Below are positions 10,946-19,411 of a stretch of 53,425 nucleotides of DNA, piece after piece. The notes below the pieces were generated by a model. The model searched no databases. It saw nothing but the letters and a program-made list of their open reading frames with translations, and had not been told where the DNA came from. The position numbers and the translations under genes were made by a program. Position 1 is the first letter of the stretch; every line of letters starts with the position of its first letter. Origin of the DNA: Candidatus Peribacteraceae bacterium (GTDB taxonomy: Bacteria; Patescibacteriota; Gracilibacteria; Peribacterales; Peribacteraceae); the NCBI GenBank assembly GCA_028711445.1, contig JAQTSD010000006.1, positions 1 through 53,425 on the forward strand, given 5' to 3'.

Positions 10946-12526
10946 ATGACCAGCCTCCCCGCAAGCGTCGAGGCTCACCTCACGGAGGCGGGCTTCGCAC
11001 CGACCGAGATCACAGCGCTCCGTAAGCTCCTCGAAGGAGAGGCGCTCACCCTGCGCGAGCTCGCAGCGAAGACGGGCAAATCCACGGGCGTCCTCGATCT
11101 GGCGGTCAGGAAGCTCATGGGCCGCGGCATCGTGACGCGCGAGATCTTCAATGACACGCCCAAGTACCTCGTGAAGTCGCTCGATGCGGTGCTCAAGTGG
11201 ATGCGCGACGACATGGAGGCCAAGCATAGTCTTCTCGCCCGCAAGGAGCGCGATTTCGAATCCTTCATCGCCTCGCTCGAGGCCGACAAGCGGCGCCCCG
11301 ACATGGAGTACTTCGAGGGGCGCGAGGGCGTCGAGCAGGCGTACGGCAAGCTCCTCGACTGTGTGGAAGGCAAACAGCTGCTGCGCTTCTACCCCGTCAC
11401 CTGCCGGGAGGAGGACGATCCGCTGCGGGACTTCCGCGTGCAGTACTTCCGCGAGCGTCACAAGCGCTCCATCTTCTCGCGCGTCATCGCGCAGGATACT
11501 CCATTAGGCCGCCGCTACCGCTCCCGCGACGCTTTCGAGTACCGCGAGACCGTGCTCGTGCCGGAGAGCGAGTTTCCGTATGACTTCGAGAAGATCATCG
11601 TGGGGAACGTCATCGCGTGCTTCACCGTGAGCGAGGAGCGGGCGTACTTCATCCACTCCCCCGAACTTGCGAAGTCTGAGCGGGAGCTCTTCGAGGTCAC
11701 ATGGCGCAAGGCGAAGGCTGCCGCAGGCGCGCCGGTCCAGTCTGTATCCTCTGTGCAGCAGACTGCGGCGATTCCTCTGGGGACCAAGACGATGTCGGTC
11801 ATGAGGGAGTTTTTCTTGAGCCGCAAGAGCCTCGTCCTCTTCGCCATCTGCGCCATCCTGGCGGCTGGTATTACCTTTGGCCTCTATCAGCATAACTACA
11901 ATCTCAACCTCCAACGGGTTCGTGAGAAAGCTATGGCCATTGCCGCGACTGCCGCACCGGAGTTCGATGCCAGTGATTTGGGCGAACTTCAAGGGATGGC
12001 CGATGTGAGGAAGCCTGTGTACAGAAAAGTGGTTGAACAATTACGGGATATCCGTCAGAGGAACACAGATGTCCGTTATGCATATGTCTTGCGTCCAACG
12101 GACGATCCCTATTTCTATCAGTTTGTTGCCGATGCCGATTCTCTCGATATCCACGCCGATATTGATCTTAATGAGGATGGATTGAGGAATGATATGGTGC
12201 CGCCTGGGTATGTCTTCTACGACAAAGACTATCCGGATTCGGCGCTTGCCCGGGGTCAGATAAGCCCTGCTGCTGATGAATTGCCATACGATAATCTGTG
12301 GGGAACGTGTATCGCAGGACATGCGCCAATTATGGACGAGGATGGAAAGAGCATTTCTGTGATAGGGGTAGACATTGATGCAAGTGAAGTTTCTCAACTC
12401 TCGCGTGAGACATTTAGTCCGCTGAGTTTCTTCATTGGACTATTCCTAGTCTTCGTTTTGCTGCGCCTTATGGCATTCAACTGGCCACTTCTTAGCAAGA
12501 ATCTGCATGTGAGGAGATCTTGTTGA
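10946..12526 (+). CDS. TrmB-like HTH regulator fused to a membrane-anchored Cache/PDC-like sensor domain (no kinase)
   Basis: N-terminal LTEAGFAPTEITALRKLLEGEALTLRELAAKTGKSTGVLDLAVRKLMGRGIV...; TM SLVLFAICAILAAGITFGLY; sensor paralogous to HKs at 7075 and 16882; second TM then stop. Confidence 0.75.
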   Translation: MTSLPASVEAHLTEAGFAPTEITALRKLLEGEALTLRELAAKTGKSTGVLDLAVRKLMGRGIVTREIFNDTPKYLVKSLDAVLKWMRDDMEAKHSLLARKERDFESFIASLEADKRRPDMEYFEGREGVEQAYGKLLDCVEGKQLLRFYPVTCREEDDPLRDFRVQYFRERHKRSIFSRVIAQDTPLGRRYRSRDAFEYRETVLVPESEFPYDFEKIIVGNVIACFTVSEERAYFIHSPELAKSERELFEVTWRKAKAAAGAPVQSVSSVQQTAAIPLGTKTMSVMREFFLSRKSLVLFAICAILAAGITFGLYQHNYNLNLQRVREKAMAIAATAAPEFDASDLGELQGMADVRKPVYRKVVEQLRDIRQRNTDVRYAYVLRPTDDPYFYQFVADADSLDIHADIDLNEDGLRNDMVPPGYVFYDKDYPDSALARGQISPAADELPYDNLWGTCIAGHAPIMDEDGKSISVIGVDIDASEVSQLSRETFSPLSFFIGLFLVFVLLRLMAFNWPLLSKNLHVRRSC

Positions 12527-12580
12527 GGCTGTGAAGTATCGGAACCATTTGGCATGGTGTTGGATGCTCAATCCCTCCCC

Positions 12581-13820
12581 CGTTCCACCCACCCACGGAA
12601 CGCCTTTCTTGGCTTGCAGCTGCGGATAGCCTAACTCCTCTTCTGTGAGATATCCCCGCACGCATTCCGGCGTCCCCCTCTCGGATGTTCAATGGTGGTG
12701 GCTTCCCCCGCCACCCCATGGCCTCCCCTGAACGCCATCTGCGCTACGAAGACCTCGAAGGACGGCGGATGATGAGTACGGTGACGCCCGCCGCCATCGA
12801 TCTGGAGCGGGACAGCGCTCAGTACCTCTCCATTCCCGATGCCAATCAGAGAGGCCTCGACCTCCAGGGGGACTTCACGGTGGAGTGCCGCTTCCGCCTC
12901 GAGAGTGCTCCGGGAACGGACGAGTACCGCCCCCTCCTCTCCAAGTGGACGGGCGGCGCCTCCGCAGGCCGCGCCTATACCTTCGTGTACATCAACCTCG
13001 GCGGGACCCCTAAGATCTGCGTGAATCTCTCTGCGGACGGAACGAATGTCACATCGAAGACCATTGATTACACTTTTCAGCCCGGGACATGGTACGACAT
13101 CGCTTTCTCTTTCAAGGCATCCTCCGGCACGGTGGACGTGTACGTAGACGGAGAGCAGATCGGATCGATGACGGGCTTCCCTACAACCATCAAGGACAGC
13201 GCCGCCGATGCTGCTCTTGGTAACTTCCTCGGTGAGACATTTGATGGGCAGATCGACGAGATGCGGGTGTGGGCTGTCACCCGCTCGGGAGAAGAGATCG
13301 CAGCCAATCGCAGGATGGATCTTCAGGGGGATGAAGCGGGGCTCGTCAGTGACTGGCGATTCAATGATAACGTCCTCACCGATGCCGCCTTGAGCGGCAA
13401 TACATTCGTCAATCGCGGAGGGGCGGTCTTCTCAAGCGACGTCCTCACCGTTCAACAGAGGGTGCAGGAGACCACTGCTGCCGTCGATGCGGTGATGGGG
13501 GAAGGCAACAATCCGGAAGGAGATCCTGAGCATGTCATCCTGAGCCCGTCGAAGGGCGACATGCTGACTCCCTCATCGGTGCAAGAACAACAGAACATCG
13601 AGGCTCGTGGTTCGACAGAGCTCACCATGACACAAGCTTGCCTCGACGCTTCCGAATCCCCCGAAACCCCCATCACCCCTACCATCCGTATCGCGGAGAT
13701 CGCGGGCAATACCGTCCTCGTGTCCCTCGCAAGCCCCGAGGATGCCAGTACCGTCGTCATCGGAGGCTGCGGCGGCATTCTCCAGCAGGAAACCCTCTCC
13801 CACGCGGGGGGCACGGAGCT
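12581..13820 (+). repeat. Copy 1 of long direct repeat (appears identical to 19412-20651)
   Basis: Same sequence by eye from cgttccacccacccacgg through ggggggcacggagct; constant offset 6831. Confidence 0.93.
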
Positions 13821-15618
13821 TGCCATGGCCAAAGTCACCCTCAACAAGGTGACTCCTCCCGGCCGCTATCCTCTCGCTCTCTTCGGTCCCTCCTCTTCGC
13901 AGGCCATCACTTCCATCGAGGTCGACTGGAACGGCCAGACCCTCTCCCTTGCATCCTCGGAAAACCAGTGGGATGCCCTCTCGCAGGCGGAGCAGACGAC
14001 ACAGCGGGGCCTCACCGGCATTGCACGCCTCAAGACGGACATTTCGACCGCCCAGGCTGCCGTCACGGTCTTCGGAAAGCAGATGGCCCTCACCTCGACG
14101 AATCTCGACGGCTTCCCTTCCCTCAAGCGCCTCCAGATTAACGATCTCTTCGAGCGCTGCGACCCCAAGTGGAAGCTGGAGATGAACGAGATCCCCGCCC
14201 TCGTGCGGGAGCGCCACCCCACTGCGGATGCCGCTACCGTGCGAGGGACATCCGACGCCCTCTGCGGCCAGCTGGACAGCTTCTCCATTGCCGTGGGGGA
14301 GATCCTCTTCGCGGCCGTGGAGGTGTACCGTCAGGTGGAGCACGGTGGGGATCAGGATCGTCTCCTCGAGAACCTCCGCACCACGATCGCACAGGTGAAC
14401 CTCCGGCGCGCGGTCATCGAGATCCGAGGCGACACGGGAAGGACGACGCCCACCTACGAGGAGGCTTTGGAGGAGGGTTTGCGGCTCTACAACGCGGAGA
14501 GCACCCTCAATGTCCTTGCCTACCGCCAGGCGGAGCAGGACAGGCTCCGGGCCATTGACAGAAGGATTGCGGATAATCCTGATTATCAGAAGGAATTCCT
14601 CGGACAGGCAGAGGCGGACACCGTCCTCTACGCCTCTGCCTCCAACGGCTATGCAGGCTACCTGGACGAATCCCAGATGCGCAGATTGGAGCGGATCGCA
14701 GGGCACACGGAAACGGTCCTCGCACTCGCTACTAATGCCCACGCACGGCTCGTCCTCGCCGTCGCAGGGCAATACAATGCGCAACGTGAATATGCCATCG
14801 CCATGGCGAACGGCACCTCCACAGGCACCACCGTTGCCACCACTCTGCCATCCGATGTCTCGCAGCCTCCTGCAAGCGGCACCTTCACGCGGGAAGGGCT
14901 TCTTGCATTGGGGGAGTGGGTGACCGAGGTGGGGGGAATCCAACAGGAAGCTGTGCGACGAGAGACGGTGCAGAATGCCATCAAAGAGCGTGTGACAGCT
15001 CGCCTAAATGAGCGTCTCCAATCCATGACGCCGGAGGAACGCGCCAATGCGCGCGGTCTTCTGCGACTACAAGAGGATGGAAGACTCGATGAATACTTCA
15101 TATCGTTGTTCTCCGGTGATACGCCGAGTGAGGTAGTGAACGCTGAAGTGGGCGAGGAGGGACAGTACAGCGTGTACTATTTGCTCGACTCAAATGTACT
15201 AGCTGGTGCAGGGCACGCAGCGATGATTATGGGTTCAGATGCTGAGGGGTGGTATTACTTTTCATTTGGCGTAGGGGCAACAGATCAAGGCTCAGGCAGA
15301 TACTTTACGGCGAGTGGCAATATGGATGTGAATTATTATTCCTCTCTCAACGAAGCTCACACAGCTCTGAGTCGTTACGGTTACTTTCTCCATTGGGATG
15401 TTGCCGATGCATCTTCCATCAGGTCAGCCTTTAAGGAAGCTAGTGGGCACCTCGTCACAAACTATAACTTTTTCGCCGAAAATTGTGATGATATTGCATC
15501 GAAAATTATTCGCGCTGCTGGGATAGAATTGGATGATAGATGGATGCCTGTTTACACATATTTGGACGAAATGGACTTTGCAGATGGAATAGGTATGTGG
15601 AATGGCACATCTCAGTAG
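12685..15618 (+). CDS. LamG/ConA-like N-terminal protein with variable C-terminal permuted papain-like domain (toxin-like)
   Basis: RYEDLEGRRMMS motif; LamG-like (GTWYDIAFSFKASSGTVDVYVDGEQIG, DGQIDEMRVWAVTRSGEEIAAN); C-terminus AGAGHAAMIMGSDAEGWYYFSFG ... YNFFAENCDDIASKIIRAAGIE. Start may be 12718 (MASPERHL). Confidence 0.8.
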   Translation: MFNGGGFPRHPMASPERHLRYEDLEGRRMMSTVTPAAIDLERDSAQYLSIPDANQRGLDLQGDFTVECRFRLESAPGTDEYRPLLSKWTGGASAGRAYTFVYINLGGTPKICVNLSADGTNVTSKTIDYTFQPGTWYDIAFSFKASSGTVDVYVDGEQIGSMTGFPTTIKDSAADAALGNFLGETFDGQIDEMRVWAVTRSGEEIAANRRMDLQGDEAGLVSDWRFNDNVLTDAALSGNTFVNRGGAVFSSDVLTVQQRVQETTAAVDAVMGEGNNPEGDPEHVILSPSKGDMLTPSSVQEQQNIEARGSTELTMTQACLDASESPETPITPTIRIAEIAGNTVLVSLASPEDASTVVIGGCGGILQQETLSHAGGTELAMAKVTLNKVTPPGRYPLALFGPSSSQAITSIEVDWNGQTLSLASSENQWDALSQAEQTTQRGLTGIARLKTDISTAQAAVTVFGKQMALTSTNLDGFPSLKRLQINDLFERCDPKWKLEMNEIPALVRERHPTADAATVRGTSDALCGQLDSFSIAVGEILFAAVEVYRQVEHGGDQDRLLENLRTTIAQVNLRRAVIEIRGDTGRTTPTYEEALEEGLRLYNAESTLNVLAYRQAEQDRLRAIDRRIADNPDYQKEFLGQAEADTVLYASASNGYAGYLDESQMRRLERIAGHTETVLALATNAHARLVLAVAGQYNAQREYAIAMANGTSTGTTVATTLPSDVSQPPASGTFTREGLLALGEWVTEVGGIQQEAVRRETVQNAIKERVTARLNERLQSMTPEERANARGLLRLQEDGRLDEYFISLFSGDTPSEVVNAEVGEEGQYSVYYLLDSNVLAGAGHAAMIMGSDAEGWYYFSFGVGATDQGSGRYFTASGNMDVNYYSSLNEAHTALSRYGYFLHWDVADASSIRSAFKEASGHLVTNYNFFAENCDDIASKIIRAAGIELDDRWMPVYTYLDEMDFADGIGMWNGTSQ

Positions 15619-15641
15619 CACCTTGAGGTATAATTCTTCAC

Positions 15642-16445
15642 ATGCATCCCAGCAGTTTCCAACTTAGGCACTCTGATAAACCGGTTCTCTGGCGAGTACT
15701 CGCAATTGTTGTTGTGGGGGTTCTGGTGAATTCCTACTTGCACATTTGCGAGACGACATGCTGGCTTTTTGTCTGGGGGTCGTTTGCGATTGTTTGGTTG
15801 CCTGTCTTGCTCGGTTATTTGGTTACTTACGGCAAGGAGGTACGCGTGACAACTTTGCAAAGATGCATGGCACATATTTTAGTCATCGTATTCACGATCA
15901 TTTTGAACGATATTTTTGGACCTCCTGATCCGGCGGATGAATTAATCCTATATTACCTTTTTCTTCTTCTTCCTGCCCAACTAATACTGATACTCTTTAT
16001 TGAGTTGATGTTGAAGGTTGTAGGGAATCGAGGGAATTTTCCGAAGATGGACAAGAAAAGACTCCTCGTTACTATTGGGACAATCATTGTTGCCATTGGA
16101 GTGGTGTTCAGTTCAATAATACTGTACGAAGATTTTGGCAGTGACGTGGTCACATTATCTGGAGCATTCGTATGGTTTCCGATCATGATGAATTATCTTT
16201 TCTTCTTCCTTATCAGGAAGCATGACAACAGTTTCACAATCGAGACCATGGAAAGAATATTCACCATGTTCTTCGCCACATTAGTGAGTTTAGGTTTTTT
16301 ATCATTTGTTCAAAATGCCGATTCCCGCAGTTATCTGACCGTTGCTTATCTATGCCTCAGCTTCTTAGCTCAATTGGTCATGATTCTTATAATCGAATCA
16401 TTGTTATCTCTAGCAAAAAAGGGCGAGGGGGATCTCGCCCATTAG
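15642..16445 (+). CDS. Polytopic membrane protein (candidate immunity protein for the upstream C-terminal domain)
   Basis: 267 aa, many hydrophobic segments; starts 24 nt after the LamG gene; TATAAT 15629-15634. Confidence 0.6.
   Translation: MHPSSFQLRHSDKPVLWRVLAIVVVGVLVNSYLHICETTCWLFVWGSFAIVWLPVLLGYLVTYGKEVRVTTLQRCMAHILVIVFTIILNDIFGPPDPADELILYYLFLLLPAQLILILFIELMLKVVGNRGNFPKMDKKRLLVTIGTIIVAIGVVFSSIILYEDFGSDVVTLSGAFVWFPIMMNYLFFFLIRKHDNSFTIETMERIFTMFFATLVSLGFLSFVQNADSRSYLTVAYLCLSFLAQLVMILIIESLLSLAKKGEGDLAH
16415..16440 (-). terminator. Rho-independent terminator reading minus strand
   Basis: Minus strand GGGCGAG ATCCCC CTCGCCC TTTTTT; overlaps the 3' end of ORF 15642-16445. Confidence 0.75.
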
Positions 16446-16464
16446 ATCTTGTTGAAAGGCCTCC

Positions 16465-16570
16465 TCACTTCCTCCCCGCTGCCAAGGCTTCTTTCAGCTC
16501 CTTCTTGGCCTTGGTGGCTTCCTTGAGGCCGGGGGATTTCAGATCCTCGGAGAGGAGCGTGACGGTTGGA
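16465..16570 (-). pseudogene. C-terminal remnant of a deoxyhypusine synthase-like gene
   Basis: Minus-strand PTVTLLSEDLKSPGLKEATKAKKELKEALAAGRK* parallels PTVMLLPEDMKSPGLKEATKAKKEMKEALAGGRK* of 23828..24949. Confidence 0.85.
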
Positions 16571-16571
16571 C

Positions 16572-16743
16572 TTACTTCTCTTTGGGGGTGGTCGGCTTCT
16601 GCCCCAGGGGGATCTTGACGAAGAACGTCGTCCCCTTATTCTCAGCACTCTCGAAGCGGATGGAGCCCCCCTGTGCCTCCACGGCACCCTTGGCCACGAA
16701 CATTCCTAGTTCGTTGCCTTCCTTGGTGTCGGATCCCTTGAGC
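16572..16743 (-). pseudogene. C-terminal remnant of a histidine kinase
   Basis: Minus-strand KGSDTKEGNELGMFVAKGAVEAQGGSIRFESAENKGTTFFVKIPLGQKPTTPKEK*, close to the C-terminus of the HK at 16882..18336. Confidence 0.85.
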
Positions 16744-16881
16744 ACTCATGGGTTTTCATGCACCAACCGGCAAGCTGGTAAAGTAAGTGAGCGCCGACGT
16801 TTGCGTTCCAGTCGCATGGTTTATTGAAAGATAATGCACTAAAATTCAGTTCTCAATCGAGCGGGAAACTGCTATAATGTA

Positions 16882-18336
16882 ATGATGTTTTTCAAAATCA
16901 AAACTGGGCAGCTTGCTGATTGGCTTAAGGCTCTACTGATAGTAACGGTTTGTGGGGGGATTGCCGTGCTCATCACATACATCCTTTATGGGTTTACTCA
17001 GGATCTATTAGTTGAGCGTCTTAGAGAGCGGTTGACGGCGATTGTTTCGACGGCATCTCTGAGATTTTCTGCGGAGGATATTGAGCAGGTATCTATATAC
17101 GAGGATAGTGAAAAATTAGCGTTTAAAAAAATAGTTAGCCAGCTTAATGAAATTCGGGAAGCAAACAAAAATCTTGAATATGCATACATTATGCGACGGA
17201 CGGACGATCCTAACACTTTTGAATTTGTGGCTGATGCAGACTCGCTTAGTTCCTTGGAAGATGTTGATGCGAATGAAAATGGTATCTTAGATGAAGATGA
17301 ACAGCCTCCTATGCCTGGGGATCCATATGACGTAAGTGAGTATCCAGTTTTAAGAGATGAAGCTTTCTTTTACCCAATTGCTGAGCACGAACTCGCATCG
17401 GATCAATGGGGCATGATGTTGGCTGCTTTTGCTCCAATTCGAGATAGTTCAGGTGAAACAATTGCGATATTGGGTGTCGATGTAATCGTTACAGATTTTA
17501 TGCAGGTTACACGTGCCACACTGATGCCATTTTTGCTTTTCGTTATATTTTTAATTCTTATGTTGGCTCTGTTGGCCCTGATGCTACTAAGAATTAATAG
17601 AGAGCGCATCAATGCATTACAAGAAATTGATCGCCAGAAAGATGAACTCATCAGTATCGTGAGCCACCAGCTCAATACACCGGTTTCCGCCGTGAAGTGG
17701 AATATCGAGATGTTCCTCGATGGGGACCTCGGAAAGATGTCAGACGAACAGACCAAACAGTTGAATCTGATGCAGTCGGAGCTGACCAATCTGGCCGATC
17801 TCGTGAGCATGCTTTTGGATGTTTCCCGCATTCAGTTGGGTCGCATGAAGGTGAGCCGCGCAGATCTCGATCTAGCCGCATTCTTCACAGAGGAGCTGGC
17901 AGTCATCGAGCCGAAGGCCAAGGAGAAGAAGGTGAAGTTCACCGCGCACATCCCGGCCAAGCTGCCCGTGGCGTACCTCGATAAGCGTCTCGTACGCATG
18001 ACGCTCGAGAACCTTCTCACGAATGCCGTGAAGTACACGCCGGAAGGAGGCCAGGCATCACTGACTGTCAAGCTTCAAGGCGACAAGATCATCTATGAGG
18101 TGAAGGATACGGGCTGCGGTATCCCGAAGGCAGAGCAGGGGAGGATGTTCGAGAAGCTCTTCCGCGCGAGCAACGTGGTGAATGCACAGGAAGGGAATGG
18201 TCTTGGTATGTTCGTTGCCAAGGGTGCTGTGGAAGCGCAAGGAGGGTCGATCCGGTTTGTGAGCGAAGAGGGCAAGGGGTCGACGTTCTATGTCGAGTTA
18301 CCTTTGATAAAGAAGCCGCAAACCAAGAACGAGTAA
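16882..18336 (+). CDS. Sensor histidine kinase with EF-hand-containing Cache/PDC-like sensor
   Basis: DVDANENGILDEDE (loop 17266-17301); H-box IVSHQLNTPVSAVKW; NAVKYTPEGG; KDTGCGIPKAEQGRMFEKLFRASN; GNGLGMFVAKG. Confidence 0.92.
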   Translation: MMFFKIKTGQLADWLKALLIVTVCGGIAVLITYILYGFTQDLLVERLRERLTAIVSTASLRFSAEDIEQVSIYEDSEKLAFKKIVSQLNEIREANKNLEYAYIMRRTDDPNTFEFVADADSLSSLEDVDANENGILDEDEQPPMPGDPYDVSEYPVLRDEAFFYPIAEHELASDQWGMMLAAFAPIRDSSGETIAILGVDVIVTDFMQVTRATLMPFLLFVIFLILMLALLALMLLRINRERINALQEIDRQKDELISIVSHQLNTPVSAVKWNIEMFLDGDLGKMSDEQTKQLNLMQSELTNLADLVSMLLDVSRIQLGRMKVSRADLDLAAFFTEELAVIEPKAKEKKVKFTAHIPAKLPVAYLDKRLVRMTLENLLTNAVKYTPEGGQASLTVKLQGDKIIYEVKDTGCGIPKAEQGRMFEKLFRASNVVNAQEGNGLGMFVAKGAVEAQGGSIRFVSEEGKGSTFYVELPLIKKPQTKNE

Positions 18337-18380
18337 GGCGACACTCAAGAGGTACGAATTCTTATGAAGGCTTGTTTCTG

Positions 18381-19274
18381 CTAAGACATTATCCAAACGC
18401 CAATTGTCATTGCAATGACGAGGCCAAGCTTGCGAAAGAAGCGGAAGAAGGTTCGCTCGTCTCCGAATTTAGGAATGAGTGGGACTAGTAATGCAGAGAG
18501 AAGAAAAGTAAATCCTGGCATCGTTGTTTCGAGAGCTGACACACGGGCAGGCTCGCCGATATCTATAGCTTTTTGGGACAAAATCAGAGCAGCCATATTG
18601 AAAATTTCGGCGGTCAGGAATAGTCGAACGATGGGGGCGATCCGTGGAACTTCTGCGACGACAATTTGTCGAATACTGGGAAGGGAAAGTGGCACTATAC
18701 CAGTCAGGATCATTCCAGCATGAATAAATACGAAACCAGTGAAGAATGGGACTTGCTCAAATGCGTACTCCTCCAATAAGAACATAATTGCGAGAAGGAG
18801 TGACGCAAATACCATCAGCACGAATGATCGAAGTTTGACCTCCAAATTGCTATCTATGACATAGAATAAGACTGACGAAACAATCAAAATGCCGATTCCA
18901 AGATACTGAACGAAGTGCAGTTGTTCACTAAAAATGAAATAACTTGCTAATGCCGTGACGGCTGGGGCTAAATTCCAATACGCAGAGACAATTCCTGCTT
19001 CGCTGTAAGACAATGCTTGGAAATACAGGACATTGCTGAGCTGCAGGCAGACTCCGGCTAACAAGCAAATAACAATGATTGAAGTGGGTGGCCAATCAAT
19101 GTGGATGAACGGCCAGAGGAGGGGAAGAGGAAGAGCGAGTACAACCAAAGAGGAGATGGCTGTTGCTATCGATCCCGCCCATGGATGCTCAAGAATGTCC
19201 CTCGCAAAGAACGAATCAAGGACGTTGACTATGGAAAAGGAAAGCATCGCCGTTAGCCCGAAAACCAACCACAT
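18381..19274 (-). CDS. EamA/DMT-type transporter
   Basis: 10-TM-like pattern; YFQALSYSEAGIVSAYWNLAPAVTALASYFIFSEQLHFVQYLGIGILIVSS. Confidence 0.8.
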   Translation of the reverse strand: MWLVFGLTAMLSFSIVNVLDSFFARDILEHPWAGSIATAISSLVVLALPLPLLWPFIHIDWPPTSIIVICLLAGVCLQLSNVLYFQALSYSEAGIVSAYWNLAPAVTALASYFIFSEQLHFVQYLGIGILIVSSVLFYVIDSNLEVKLRSFVLMVFASLLLAIMFLLEEYAFEQVPFFTGFVFIHAGMILTGIVPLSLPSIRQIVVAEVPRIAPIVRLFLTAEIFNMAALILSQKAIDIGEPARVSALETTMPGFTFLLSALLVPLIPKFGDERTFFRFFRKLGLVIAMTIGVWIMS

Positions 19275-19411
19275 GAGCCGACTGTAGCAGCAGTGGACAG
19301 AAAAGAAAAGTATTTTAGAATATTAAAAATGATCCAATAATGGCCTGCTGTTGCGAAAATCTCCCCCCAAGCGCACGGCGCTGCGGATAGCCGAATCGGC
19401 ATGAGTTCCGT

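Noticed and set aside
12446-12719. Minus-strand ORFs (MRGYLTEEELGYPQLQAKKGVPWVGGT...) in the duplicated upstream segment
   Set aside because: Possibly a gene fragment carried in the repeat, but too short and immediately divergent after the repeat edge to call.
13573-14943. 456-aa minus-strand ORF opposite the LamG gene
   Set aside because: Antisense shadow ORF; low-complexity translation and no recognisable domains.
12515-16455. Shared 12-mer agatcttgttga at the ends of the 10946 and 15642 genes as a recombination site
   Set aside because: Too short to distinguish from chance without a genome search.
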